This document shows positions 14,023-21,918 of a DNA stretch of 64,000 nucleotides, in pieces (position 1 is the first letter of the stretch; each line of letters begins with the position of its first letter). The notes below the pieces were generated by a model. It was not told the origin of the DNA, made no database searches, and worked only from the letters and a program-made list of their open reading frames with translations. The position numbers and the translations under genes were made by a program. This DNA comes from Pseudoflavonifractor sp902362925 (GTDB lineage Bacteria > Bacillota > Clostridia > Oscillospirales > Oscillospiraceae): NCBI GenBank assembly GCA_902362925.1, contig CABIYL010000010.1; one strand, given 5' to 3'.

Positions 14023-14615
14023 TCGGAAACCGGCTCAAAGGGGATGAGCAGCAGGGAACCGTCCTTGCCGCTCATAGCGATGGCGCAGTAATGGACGGCG
14101 CCGTCCGAGTCGGTAAAGACCAGGGCGGTATTGGGCATGTCGCCGGGGAAGGCCATGGCTACCACAAAGGGACGGCCGGGGGCGATGGCGTCAAGGGTGC
14201 CCAGAACGGCGTCCACCCGGTAGCCCATATCGTCCATGGGGATGGACACCACCTGGATGTCGGTGACCGTCTCGGTGGCGGTGATGGCCACGTCCACCCG
14301 GTACTCGCTGTCGTCCAGAAGCAGCAGGTCGTAGTCCTCAGGCCGGGAGAGCAGGTCCTGGTCGGCGTAGTCCGCAGAAACCGGCAGTTCCGGTTCCGCA
14401 GGCTCCTCCGTCTCCTCCGGCGGCAGGCTCTCCTGGGGCGGCGTCGCCTCGGGCGTCTCTACCGGCAGGCTCTCTTCCGGCGGCGGAGTGGGCTCCATGC
14501 TTTCGGTGGGAGGCGGCGTGGTATCTGTAGGTGCGGGGGATTCCTCGGCAGGGCCGCAGGCGGCCAGCACCAGCAGCAGCCCCAGAGCTGAGAGCAGGGC
14601 GAAAAACCGTTTCAT
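14019..14615 (-). CDS. Proline/glutamate-rich lipoprotein, unknown function
   Basis: 198 residues. A lipoprotein signal ends in LVLAAC (lipobox, Cys at residue 20), followed by a low-complexity linker rich in Pro, Glu, Thr and Ser (about residues 21-80) that would span the wall, and a compact C-terminal domain of about 115 residues with a VDVAITATETVTDIQVVSI beta pattern. No family recognised. Its stop overlaps the end of the Rrf2 gene by 4 bases on the opposite strand. It is downstream of, but separated by a terminator from, the metal ABC transporter. Confidence 0.7.
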   Translation of the reverse strand: MKRFFALLSALGLLLVLAACGPAEESPAPTDTTPPPTESMEPTPPPEESLPVETPEATPPQESLPPEETEEPAEPELPVSADYADQDLLSRPEDYDLLLLDDSEYRVDVAITATETVTDIQVVSIPMDDMGYRVDAVLGTLDAIAPGRPFVVAMAFPGDMPNTALVFTDSDGAVHYCAIAMSGKDGSLLLIPFEPVSD

Positions 14616-14694
14616 ACCGGTTCCCTCCTTGTATTGAGCAAAAATGTCTCGGCTTTAGTACCAGTATACCAGAAACAGTGAAATAAATCCATCA

Positions 14695-14730
14695 AAAAGA
14701 GCTGCGGCGCAGATGCGCCGCAGCTCTTTT
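14695..14730 (-). terminator. Terminator of the FecBCD-type transporter operon
   Basis: AAAAGAGCTGCGGCGC (14695-14710) pairs with GCGCCGCAGCTCTTTT (14715-14730); the flanking A and T runs make it active in either direction. Confidence 0.9.
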
Positions 14731-14744
14731 GACTTTGTTGTGGC

Positions 14745-15893
14745 TCAGCCCGCCAGCTTGCCGATGGAGTTGGCGGTGAGGGCGTCGAACTGCTCCTGGG
14801 TCAGGTCGCAGTGGTAGAAAATCTCATAGTACCGGGCCACCTCGGTGTACAGATCATAGTCGATCTGGTCGGGGTAGAGGAGGGCGCCCATCCACAGCAT
14901 GCCCAGATAGCGGTTGACGGAGGGGGGGAAGCCCATCCAGTTGTAGGGCCCGAAGGGCACCTCGTAGTAGTTGCCGTTCTGGATGGCGGTCAGGTCCTGC
15001 CACACGGGGTCGTCGGCCACCTGGTCATAGTAGCTGTCGGGGGCGAAGATGATGATGTCCGGGTTCCAGAGGAGGAGCTGCTCCATGTCCACCTCGTTGC
15101 CGGTGCCCTTGGAGGAGGGGGAGTCCACCACAGCCAGGTTGTTGGTCAGCAGGTCGATGACCTCGGCGTGGTAGGAGTTCTGGGCGATGACGTTCAGGCC
15201 CTGGTCGCCCAGGCAGTAGAGAATGTTGGCCTTGTTGTCGCCGATGGCCTCCATCATGGAGACGGTCTCGCCGTAGATCTCATCGCAGTAGTCGGCGATG
15301 ACGGCGGCCTCCTCCTCCATGCCCAGCAGCTGGCCCAGCATGCGGTAGGTGTCGCCCATGGTGGCGGTGTAGGCGTCGATGTGGACGGCAGGGATGCCCA
15401 GCTGCTCGGTGATGGCGTCCATGTCCTCCACGATGGAGTCCTTGGGCTCACCAATGTCGATGATCACCTGGGGATCGGCGGCGGCCAGAGACTCCAGGTT
15501 CAGCTCACCGGCGCTGGAGCCGTAGAGCTGGCCCAGGGTGGGCAGGTTGTAGTACTCGGTGTCAATGTACTGGTCGGCCTCGGGGTCCCACTCGCTGGCC
15601 AGACCCACGAACTTGTCGGGGCACAGGGCGAAGAGCACGATCTGGGCCATGGGGCCGGAGGGAGCGATGCGGTCGATCTGGGCGGGGAGCTCCACCGTGC
15701 GGCCGCAGGAGTCGGTGAACTGGACGGTGTCGGCAGTGCCCTCCTCAGAGGGCTGGGCGCTGGGGGTCTGGGAGACGGAGGGCTCGGGAGAGCCGGAGGC
15801 GGACGGGCTGGCCTGGGGGGTGGTCTGGGCGCAGGCGGCCAGAGAGAGCATCATGGCCAGGGCCAGCAGCAGAGACAGGGCTTTGTGTTTCAT
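14745..15893 (-). CDS. ABC transporter substrate-binding lipoprotein (FecB/BtuF-like; molybdate/tungstate suspected)
   Basis: 382 residues. Lipoprotein signal with LSLAAC lipobox, a Ser/Pro linker, then a class III binding-protein domain starting VQFTDSCGRTVELP, the standard entry of the PF01497 fold, with the long backbone helix joining two lobes. AGGAGG lies 7 bases before the ATG at 15893; an in-frame TTG 6 bases earlier is rejected. The family binds siderophores, heme, cobalamin or, in MolA-like members, molybdate/tungstate. The Moco-type aptamer in front of the operon points to molybdate or tungstate. Third gene of the operon, after permease and ATPase. Confidence 0.85.
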   Translation of the reverse strand: MKHKALSLLLALAMMLSLAACAQTTPQASPSASGSPEPSVSQTPSAQPSEEGTADTVQFTDSCGRTVELPAQIDRIAPSGPMAQIVLFALCPDKFVGLASEWDPEADQYIDTEYYNLPTLGQLYGSSAGELNLESLAAADPQVIIDIGEPKDSIVEDMDAITEQLGIPAVHIDAYTATMGDTYRMLGQLLGMEEEAAVIADYCDEIYGETVSMMEAIGDNKANILYCLGDQGLNVIAQNSYHAEVIDLLTNNLAVVDSPSSKGTGNEVDMEQLLLWNPDIIIFAPDSYYDQVADDPVWQDLTAIQNGNYYEVPFGPYNWMGFPPSVNRYLGMLWMGALLYPDQIDYDLYTEVARYYEIFYHCDLTQEQFDALTANSIGKLAG

Positions 15894-15905
15894 AAACAAT
15901 CCTCC

Positions 15906-16733
15906 TTACTGTTTTGAAGAGACCGGGTTATATTCCACCTGCTCGCAGGGGGAAAACGTGGGAAGGTCACGGGGGATGCACACCCGCATCCGCCCGTCAC
16001 GAAGGGGCACCACCTCGGCGTCGATGCCGTAGAGGGCCTTGATCAGGTCCTCGTTCATCACCTCGTCGGGGGTGCCGTGGGAGAGGACCTGGCCGTCCTT
16101 CATGGCCAGAATCTGATGGGAGAAGAGATAGGACTGCTCCGGGTTGTGGGTGGACTGGACGATGGTGTACCCCTGGTCAGCCAGGGCACGCACCTTGGTG
16201 AGGACCCGGATCTGGTTGCCGTAGTCCAGGTTGGCAGTGGGCTCGTCCATCAGCAGCACGGTGGACTGCTGAGCCAGGGCACGGGCGATGAGCACCAGCT
16301 GACGCTCGCCGCCGGACAGGCGGGTGTAGCTCCGCTCGGCCAGATGGTCGATGTCCAGCCGCTCCAGCGCCTCCAGGGCGGCGGCCTCCTGCTTGGGGCC
16401 GGGGGGCGAGAAGCCCTTGCTCTGGGCCGTGGTGCCCATGAGGACCATGTCGAACACGCTGTACTGGAAGGCGGGGTAGTTGGACTGGGGGATGTAGGCC
16501 ACCTTACGGGCCAGCTCACGGGCGCCCAGACTGCTGACCACCGCGCCGTCCACAGTGATCTCGCCCTGGAAGCCGTGGAGCAGGCCCAGAATGCAGCGGA
16601 ACAGGGTACTCTTGCCCACGCCGTTGGGGCCCAGCACCGAGAGAAGCCGTCCCTTGCCCACGGAGAAGCTGACGTCCTTGAGTACCTGGCGGTTTCCGTA
16701 GGAGAAGGAGAGGTGTTTGACTTCAATACTCAC
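15906..16733 (-). CDS. ABC transporter ATPase, FecE/BtuD type
   Basis: 275 residues. Walker A GPNGVGKST (about residues 34-42), Q-loop IPQSNY, signature LSGGERQL, Walker B VLLMDEPTANLD, and H-loop STHN. Length and the VKHLSFSYGNRQVLKDVSF opening fit the FecE/FhuC/BtuD class. It starts at GTG 16733, overlapping the permease stop by 4 bases (GTGA), so translation is coupled. Powers the importer formed with the upstream permease and downstream binding protein. Confidence 0.92.
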   Translation of the reverse strand: MSIEVKHLSFSYGNRQVLKDVSFSVGKGRLLSVLGPNGVGKSTLFRCILGLLHGFQGEITVDGAVVSSLGARELARKVAYIPQSNYPAFQYSVFDMVLMGTTAQSKGFSPPGPKQEAAALEALERLDIDHLAERSYTRLSGGERQLVLIARALAQQSTVLLMDEPTANLDYGNQIRVLTKVRALADQGYTIVQSTHNPEQSYLFSHQILAMKDGQVLSHGTPDEVMNEDLIKALYGIDAEVVPLRDGRMRVCIPRDLPTFSPCEQVEYNPVSSKQ

Positions 16734-17758
16734 GTCACATCGCCTCCCTTCATCATCAGATAGAGGAAGAAGGGAGCGCCCACAAAGGCGGTGAGGATGC
16801 CGATGGGCAGCTCAGTGGCGTAGAGGTTGCGGGAGATGTTGTCCACAATCAGCAGGAACAGCGCCCCTGCCACCATGGAGGCGGGCATCAGGTACCGGGT
16901 GTTGCTGCCCACCAGGCGGCGGCACAGGTGGGGAATCACCAGACCCACCCAGCCGATGGCGCCGCACACGGATACAGCGGCGGCGGTGATAAGGGTGGAG
17001 GCCAGGATGATCACCGGCCGCACCACCCTGGCGTTGACGCCCATAGTGCGGGCCTCCTCGTCGCCCATGGTGAGCACGCCCAGCTGCCACCGGAGCACAA
17101 ACAGGATGACCAGGCCAATCAGCATGGGCAGGAACACAAAGGACACCTTGTCCCGGGTGGTGCCGGACAGACTGCCCATGAGCCAGTAGGTGATCTTGGG
17201 CAGGGCCTCGTTGGGGTCGGCCACCAGCTTGATGTAGGAGGTGCCAGCCTCAAAGAGGGAGCTGATGACGATACCGGCCAGAATCAGGCTCATGACCCGC
17301 TTGCCCTTGGCGCGGCTGCTCACCAGCCACACCAGCACCACGGTCAGGATGCCGAAGCCGAAGGCCATCAGCATGGTCAGCTGCGCGCCGAACCCGGCGA
17401 TGATGGCCAGGGAGGCGCCGAAGGCGGAGCCCTTGGTGGCGCCCAGAATATCGGGGGAGGCCATGGGGTTCTGGAAGATGCCCTGGTAGGCGCAGCCGGC
17501 TGCGGACAGGCAGCAGCCCACCAGACAGGCCATGATGATGCGGGGCAGGCGGACATTGAAGAACACGTTCACCATGGTGTCGGCCCAGAACTGCTCAATG
17601 GGGAAGAAGCGGGAGAGCACAATGCCCGCCAGCTCCGCCGGAGTGATGGGGTACCGGCCCAGACCAAAGGACAAAATGGCGGTACACACCAGCAAAACCA
17701 GCATAATCAGAATGATCAGGACTTTTCTTCTGCCCCCATGGGGCGATGCAGACGGCAT
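16730..17758 (-). CDS. ABC transporter permease, FecCD/BtuC type
   Basis: 342 residues with about ten membrane helices (for example VLIILIMLVLLVCTAILSF near the start). Family motifs include RLPRIIMACLVGCCLSAAGCAYQGIFQNPMA split across the first cytoplasmic loop and GAIGWVGLVIPHLCR near the end, the BtuC L-loop region that contacts the ATPase. AGAGGAG lies 8 bases before the ATG at 17758; a longer open frame to 18109 runs through the riboswitch and is not coding. First gene of the three-gene importer. Confidence 0.92.
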   Translation of the reverse strand: MPSASPHGGRRKVLIILIMLVLLVCTAILSFGLGRYPITPAELAGIVLSRFFPIEQFWADTMVNVFFNVRLPRIIMACLVGCCLSAAGCAYQGIFQNPMASPDILGATKGSAFGASLAIIAGFGAQLTMLMAFGFGILTVVLVWLVSSRAKGKRVMSLILAGIVISSLFEAGTSYIKLVADPNEALPKITYWLMGSLSGTTRDKVSFVFLPMLIGLVILFVLRWQLGVLTMGDEEARTMGVNARVVRPVIILASTLITAAAVSVCGAIGWVGLVIPHLCRRLVGSNTRYLMPASMVAGALFLLIVDNISRNLYATELPIGILTAFVGAPFFLYLMMKGGDVT

Positions 17759-17803
17759 GGGCGGAGCTCCTCTCTGTTTCTCCGAGCGGGCGAAAAAGGG
17801 GAC

Positions 17804-17831
17804 AAAAAAACCTCCGTCGAGAGGACGGAGG
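17804..17831 (-). terminator. Terminator of the Moco-type riboswitch expression platform
   Basis: On the minus strand CCTCCGTC pairs with GACGGAGG around a 5-base loop, followed by seven Ts, 46 bases before the permease start. A second T-run (17881-17875) directly follows the aptamer. Confidence 0.85.
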
Positions 17832-17882
17832 CGACAACAATCAAACCATACCGCGCATACAGCGGTACAGCCTGAAAAAAAC

Positions 17883-17999
17883 CTCTCCTTCTCAAACACG
17901 GAAGGCCTGTCCGTTTCCAGCGCAGACCCTGAAAGGACGCCGTGGCGGCGTCCCGGCCCGGGCGCCATAGCAAAGCCGTAGGCGCAGGGGCTCGGAGAA
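17883..17999 (-). ncRNA. Probable Moco (molybdenum/tungsten cofactor) riboswitch aptamer
   Basis: Read on the minus strand. P1 brackets the element (TTCTCCGAG at the 5' end; GAGAAGGAG at the 3' end). A hairpin GCGCC...GGCGC contains CCTA and TATGG, resembling the 11-base tetraloop receptor. GGACGCC/GGCGTCC forms a perfect hairpin. CTG-GAAA-CGG is a GNRA tetraloop hairpin, followed by ACAGGCCTTCC. Receptor plus GAAA tetraloop and the CTCCGAG/GAGAAGGAG ends agree with my memory of the Moco motif. Terminators and a FecBCD-type importer follow. Not verified by covariance search. Confidence 0.65.
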
Positions 18000-18080
18000 T
18001 ATTGAATTGTGGAAAAAACCGGAGTATGATACCACGTGAAAGACAGTGGGAACAGGGTGTCCCACGGGGGTATTGTCAAA

Positions 18081-18109
18081 AGCATACTATTTTTGAGGCT
18101 GCTTGTCAA
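18081..18109 (-). promoter_or_regulatory. Promoter of the riboswitch-ABC importer operon
   Basis: TTGACA (18109-18104), 17-base spacer, TATGCT (18086-18081) on the minus strand. Transcription would begin near 18075, about 75 bases before the aptamer. It overlaps the start region of the divergent NTPase gene. Confidence 0.55.
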
Positions 18110-18126
18110 TATTTTTGGAGGTTTGC

Positions 18127-18636
18127 ATGAGACATATTTTTCTAACCGGCTCGGTCCAGTGCGGCAAGAGCACGGTCATCACCCGGGTGCTGGAGGCGTG
18201 GAGCGGGGCGGTAGGGGGCTTCCGTACCGGCTTTGGACCCGACCGGGCCTGCCCGGAGCGGCTGCTCTACCTGTGGAGCGCGGCGGAACCTGCCCGGTAC
18301 GACCAAGACCATGCGGTGGTGAAGTTTTTCAACGGCTGTGCGCCGGAGGCCATCCCCGGCCGGTTTGACGCCCTGGGCACCGCCTGCCTTGTGGGGACGC
18401 CCACCCTGTGGGTGATGGACGAGTGCGGCCGCCTGGAGCGGGACGCCCTGGCCTTCCAGCGGGCGGCGCTGGAGAAGCTGGAGGGGGACACGCCGGTGCT
18501 GGGCGTGGTGCGGGAGGGCTTTCCGGGGTGGACCAAGACCATTGCTGACCACCCCAATGTGGAGCTTATCACGGTCGCAGAGGACAACCGGGACGCCCTG
18601 CCGGGGCTGATTCTGGAAAAACTGAGGGCAAATTAA
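18127..18636 (+). CDS. THEP1-family nucleoside-triphosphatase
   Basis: 169 residues starting MRHIFLTGSVQCGKSTVITRVL; GGAGG lies 5 bases before this ATG. P-loop GSVQCGKST at residues 8-16; Walker B-like LWVMDECGRLE; overall NTPase_1 (THEP1) fold. These enzymes hydrolyse ATP/GTP and frequently neighbour molybdenum-cofactor or Mo-hydroxylase genes and their transporters in clostridia (recalled association). Divergent from the Moco-type riboswitch and importer, which fits a link to Mo/W handling. It lacks the riboswitch on its own strand. Confidence 0.8.
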   Translation: MRHIFLTGSVQCGKSTVITRVLEAWSGAVGGFRTGFGPDRACPERLLYLWSAAEPARYDQDHAVVKFFNGCAPEAIPGRFDALGTACLVGTPTLWVMDECGRLERDALAFQRAALEKLEGDTPVLGVVREGFPGWTKTIADHPNVELITVAEDNRDALPGLILEKLRAN

Positions 18637-18670
18637 AAAGGAGCTGTCTGCCGGGATGGCAGACAGCTCC
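18635..18670. terminator. Convergent terminator between the NTPase gene and cysK
   Basis: GGAGCTGTCTGCC (18640-18652) pairs with GGCAGACAGCTCC (18658-18670), preceded by AAAAA, so most effective for the minus-strand cysK transcript. Confidence 0.88.
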
Positions 18671-18675
18671 GCTGT

Positions 18676-19611
18676 TTATTCGCTCTTCTGGAACAGGCCG
18701 GTGGACAGGTAGCGCTCGCCGGTGTCGGGGAGTACCACCACGATGTTCTTGCCCTGATAGGCCTCCTCCCTGGCCAGGGAAGCGGCGGCGGACAGGGCCG
18801 CGCCGGAGGAGATGCCCACCAGCAGACCCTCGGTCTGGGCCAGAGCACGGCTGGCGGTAAAGGCGTCGTCACCGGGGACAGTGATGACCCGGTCCACCAC
18901 GGAGCGGTCCAGCACGGCGGGCACAAAGCCAGCGCCGATGCCCTGGATCTTGTGGGGGCCGGCCTGACCGCCGGAGAGCACCGGGGACTCGGCGGGCTCC
19001 ACCGCAATGACCTCAATGTTGGGGTTCTGCTCCTTCAGGTAGCGGCCGGCGCCGGTGACGGTGCCGCCGGAGCCCACACCCGCCACCAGCACATCCACCT
19101 TGCCGTCGGTGTCCCGCCAGATCTCGGGACCAGTGGTCTCGTAGTGGGCGGTGGCGTTGGCCGGGTTGTCGAACTGGCCGGGCATCCAGGCAGAGGGCAG
19201 GGTGTGGAGCAGCTCCTCCGCCTTGGCGATGGCGCCCTTCATGCCCTGGGCGCCGGGGGTCAGCTCCAGCCTGGCCCCCAGTGCGGAGAGCAGGTTCCGC
19301 CGCTCCAGGCTCATGGTCTCGGGCATGGTGAGGATGACCTGATAGCCCTTGATGGCGGCGATATAGCTCAGGCCCACGCCGGTGTTGCCGCTGGTGGGCT
19401 CCACGATGACAGTACCCGGCTTGAGCAGGCCCTTGGCCTCCGCGTCCTCAATCATGTACTTGGCGGCCCGGTCCTTGGCGGAGGAAAGGGGATTGAAGCA
19501 CTCCAGCTTGGCCAGCAGGGCGGCGGACAGGTGGTTGGCGGATTCGTACCGCTCCAGACGGAGCAGGGGGGTGTTGCCGATGAGGTCCACAAGGGAGTGG
19601 GCGATCTTCAT
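18676..19611 (-). CDS. cysK: Cysteine synthase A (O-acetylserine sulfhydrylase)
   Basis: Makes cysteine from O-acetylserine and sulfide. 311 residues, standard length. LIGNTPLL near residue 10; the PLP lysine lies in SSAKDRAA (about K46); the phosphate-binding loop is TSGNTGVGL and the glycine loop GVGSGGTVTG; SGGQAGPHKIQGIGAGF is characteristic of CysK. AAGGAGG lies 7 bases before the ATG. Upstream, a near-perfect palindrome AGTATGAATACT (19630-19641) is a possible operator. It lies downstream of the metQ terminator. Confidence 0.96.
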   Translation of the reverse strand: MKIAHSLVDLIGNTPLLRLERYESANHLSAALLAKLECFNPLSSAKDRAAKYMIEDAEAKGLLKPGTVIVEPTSGNTGVGLSYIAAIKGYQVILTMPETMSLERRNLLSALGARLELTPGAQGMKGAIAKAEELLHTLPSAWMPGQFDNPANATAHYETTGPEIWRDTDGKVDVLVAGVGSGGTVTGAGRYLKEQNPNIEVIAVEPAESPVLSGGQAGPHKIQGIGAGFVPAVLDRSVVDRVITVPGDDAFTASRALAQTEGLLVGISSGAALSAAASLAREEAYQGKNIVVVLPDTGERYLSTGLFQKSE

Positions 19612-19655
19612 TTTATTTCCTCCTTATTCAGTATGAATACTATGAAATTAAATCA

Positions 19656-19688
19656 GGAAAATGTCCCGGCCCTGCCGGGACATTTTCC
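19656..19688 (-). terminator. Terminator of metQ
   Basis: GGAAAATGTCCCGGC (19656-19670) pairs with GCCGGGACATTTTCC (19674-19688), 35 bases past the metQ stop. Confidence 0.88.
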
Positions 19689-19723
19689 ATCATTTTAGCA
19701 GAGAGACAGCGGGTTGTCAACCA

Positions 19724-20593
19724 TTAGAACATGGGGACAACGGCGCCGGGCCAGGTCTCCTCCATGAAGGCCTTGACCTCGTCGGACTGGAGGGCGGCCA
19801 CCAGAGCCTGGATGGCGGGGTCGTTCTCACGGCCCTCCTTGACAGCCAGGACGTTTACATAGGCCTGGGCGGCCTCGCCGTCAGCGGCCTCAACGGCCAG
19901 CGCGTCAGCGGCGTTCAGGTCGGCCTGGAGGGCGTAGTTGCCGTTGATGACGGCCAGGTTCAGGCTGCCCAGGGAGCGGGGCAGCTGGGCGGCGTCCATC
20001 TCCACAATGTCATAGTTGTGGGGGTTTTCCTCGATATCCAGCTTGGTGGGGGTCAGGCTCACGCCCTCCTTCAGGGTGATGAGACCCTCCTGCTGGAGCA
20101 GGAGCAGGGCACGGCCCTCGTTGGTGGGGTCGTTGGGCACGCCGATCTGGGCGCCGTCGGGCAGGTCAGCCAGGGAGGCGGTGGTACCGGCGTAGATGCC
20201 GAAGGGCTCGTAGTGGATCTCAGCCACACTCACCAGGTGAGTGCCCTGCTCCTCGTTGAAGTTGTTCAGGTAGGTAATGTGCTGGAAGTAGTTGGCGTCC
20301 ACCTCGCCCTCTTCGGTGGCGGTGTTGGGCACGATGTAGTCGGTGAACTCCATGATCTTGAGGGTGATACCCTGCTCAGCCAGGACCTCCTTGGCCACCT
20401 CCAGAATCATGGCATGGGGCGTGGGGGAGGCGGCCACGGTGATGGTGGTGCCCTCCAGGGAGCCGGACGCAGAGGGCTGGGCAGGGGAGGAGGACTGGGG
20501 TGTGCCGGTGTCGCCGCCGGTGGAGGTGGAGCAGCCGGCCAGCAGGCCAAGGGCCAGCGCGCCGGTGAGGAGCAGAGAGGTGAGCTTCTTCAT
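19724..20593 (-). CDS. metQ: Methionine ABC transporter substrate-binding lipoprotein
   Basis: 289 residues, NLPA family. Lipoprotein signal MKKLTSLLLTGALALGLLAGCS, split here as MKKLTSLLL / TGALALGLLAGC with Cys lipobox. Family motifs: ATPTPHAMILE-like SPTPHAMILEVAKEVL, NANYFQH (DANYFQHITYL) and IGVPNDPTNEGRAL. AAGGAG lies 9 bases before the ATG at 20593; the longer open frame upstream is T-box leader. Delivers methionine to MetNI. It is transcribed behind its own methionine-specific T-box, separately from metN-metI. Confidence 0.94.
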   Translation of the reverse strand: MKKLTSLLLTGALALGLLAGCSTSTGGDTGTPQSSSPAQPSASGSLEGTTITVAASPTPHAMILEVAKEVLAEQGITLKIMEFTDYIVPNTATEEGEVDANYFQHITYLNNFNEEQGTHLVSVAEIHYEPFGIYAGTTASLADLPDGAQIGVPNDPTNEGRALLLLQQEGLITLKEGVSLTPTKLDIEENPHNYDIVEMDAAQLPRSLGSLNLAVINGNYALQADLNAADALAVEAADGEAAQAYVNVLAVKEGRENDPAIQALVAALQSDEVKAFMEETWPGAVVPMF

Positions 20594-20701
20594 GATGTAT
20601 TTCTCCTTTTCTGTTGGATTGATTAGGGTTATGTAAACTGTTCCGGGGTACCGCCGGAGCAGCCGACATCGGTTGAAGGCGATTTTTGCCGTTTTGGGTA
20701 C

Positions 20702-21003
20702 AAAAAAACGCCCTTGATGCATCATCAAGGACGAGAGCCTTTGGCTTCGTGGTACCACCTTGCTTCACCCGCTCCTCACGGATACGGGCCTTATGAAGTA
20801 CGGGAGAAACTCCGATACTCCTGCGCTGTTACGGGCGCTCCCGTCGCAGCCTAATGCAGATACACTCGGTGCGCGGCTCCGAGACCATGTTCGGCCAGGC
20901 CTTCCGTACCCGTTTCCACCAATCCGGGCTCTCTGTGACGTATCTCCCAGCTTACTCTTCTCTTCCTTGCCTTTGGGTAAGCCTGTTCAGTTGTCTTGGA
21001 ACT
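20702..21003 (-). ncRNA. T-box leader, methionine specificity, upstream of metQ
   Basis: Read on the minus strand. The conserved T-box AAGGTGGTACCACG is at 20761-20748. The terminator CCTTGATG/CATCAAGG with a seven-T tail covers 20733-20702. Stem I carries AGAGAGCCCGG...GGTGGAAACGGG and the specifier region GAAC-ATG-GTCTC, with the ATG codon at 20888-20886, so uncharged tRNA-Met is the expected ligand. This agrees with control of a methionine-uptake gene. Confidence 0.93.
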
Positions 21004-21010
21004 TGGGACT

Positions 21011-21039
21011 AGTGTATACCGCACCGGCGGGAAAGTCAA
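21011..21039 (-). promoter_or_regulatory. Promoter of the metQ T-box transcript
   Basis: TTGACT (21039-21034), 17-base spacer, TACACT (21016-21011) on the minus strand, placing the start a few bases before T-box stem I. The presence of a promoter here shows metQ need not depend on metN-metI read-through. Confidence 0.6.
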
Positions 21040-21155
21040 TTATGCAACTTGCACAAAAGAGAGGCGAAAAAGTTTGGGCAAGCCGGAGGAAGGGGAGAAA
21101 AAGCGGGGATTCCGGTGGAAAATGTCCAAACTTTGTGAAAAACAAAACAAGGCAG

Positions 21156-21377
21156 NNNNNNNNNNNNNNNNNNNNNNNNNNNNNNNNNNNNNNNNNNNNN
21201 NNNNNNNNNNNNNNNNNNNNNNNNNNNNNNNNNNNNNNNNNNNNNNNNNNNNNNNNNNNNNNNNNNNNNNNNNNNNNNNNNNNNNNNNNNNNNNNNNNNN
21301 NNNNNNNNNNNNNNNNNNNNNNNNNNNNNNNNNNNNNNNNNNNNNNNNNNNNNNNNNNNNNNNNNNNNNNNNNNNNN
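21156..21377. other. Assembly gap of 222 undetermined bases
   Basis: All bases are N. The gap cuts the 3' end of metI. The remaining 116 bases between the gap and the T-box promoter do not look like MetI in any frame, so the metI stop must lie inside the gap. Any terminator of metN-metI would also be hidden here. Confidence 0.99.
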
Positions 21378-21918
21378 CGATAAAGCCGGCCATGGCGCCG
21401 TAGCCCAGGATGGTGATAAAGGCGGTGGCAAAACCGGCGATGAGGGAGGGCTTGCTCTCAGGGAGAATGACCTTCCAGATAATCTGGAAGGTGGAGCAGC
21501 CCATGGACTGGGCGGCCTCCAGGACACCCCGATCCACCTCGCGGAAAGAGGTCTCCACCAGCCGGGCCACAAAGGGAGCCGCGGCGATGATGAGGGGCGG
21601 GATGGAGGCTGCGGTTCCGATCTCGGTACCCACCAGCAGGCCGCTCAGAGGCAGACAGAGAATCATCAGCAGCAGGAAGGGCATGGAGCGGAGAATGTTG
21701 ATGACCACATTGAGTACCTTCATCAGGGGGCGGGGAAGGGGGTGGATGCCGTTTTCCTCTCCCACAGTGAGGGCAATGCCCAAGGCAAGGCCCAGAATAT
21801 AGGCCACCGCCGTGGCGATGAAAGTGGAGTACAGGGTCTCCCAGGTGCCGCCCAAAAAGGTCCAGAACATCTTGTCATTCTGAAAAATGGCGGTAAAATC
21901 GGAAATAAACTTATCCAT
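21378..21918 (-). CDS. metI: Methionine ABC transporter permease, 3' end lost in gap
   Basis: About 180 residues are visible of an expected 215-225. MDKFISDFTA start, then five predicted membrane helices. The permease EAA-type loop is clear: EVDRGVLEAAQSMGCSTFQIIWKVILPES, here cited as EVDRGVLEAAQSMG and FQIIWKVILPES. The last readable residues are ILGYGAMAGFI, where MetI proteins normally continue with GGGGLG. The start overlaps the metN stop by 8 bases, so translation is coupled. Apparent frames that run through the N block into the downstream 116 bases are not credible. Confidence 0.9.

Noticed and set aside
17941..18109. N-terminal extension of the FecCD permease to 18109
   Set aside because: It would translate the riboswitch and terminator; the ATG at 17758 has a clear AGAGGAG site and gives the normal length.
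21040..21918. Open frame joining metI through the N block to the downstream sequence
   Set aside because: Ns hide stop codons; the part after the gap has no MetI similarity, so the real end lies in the gap.
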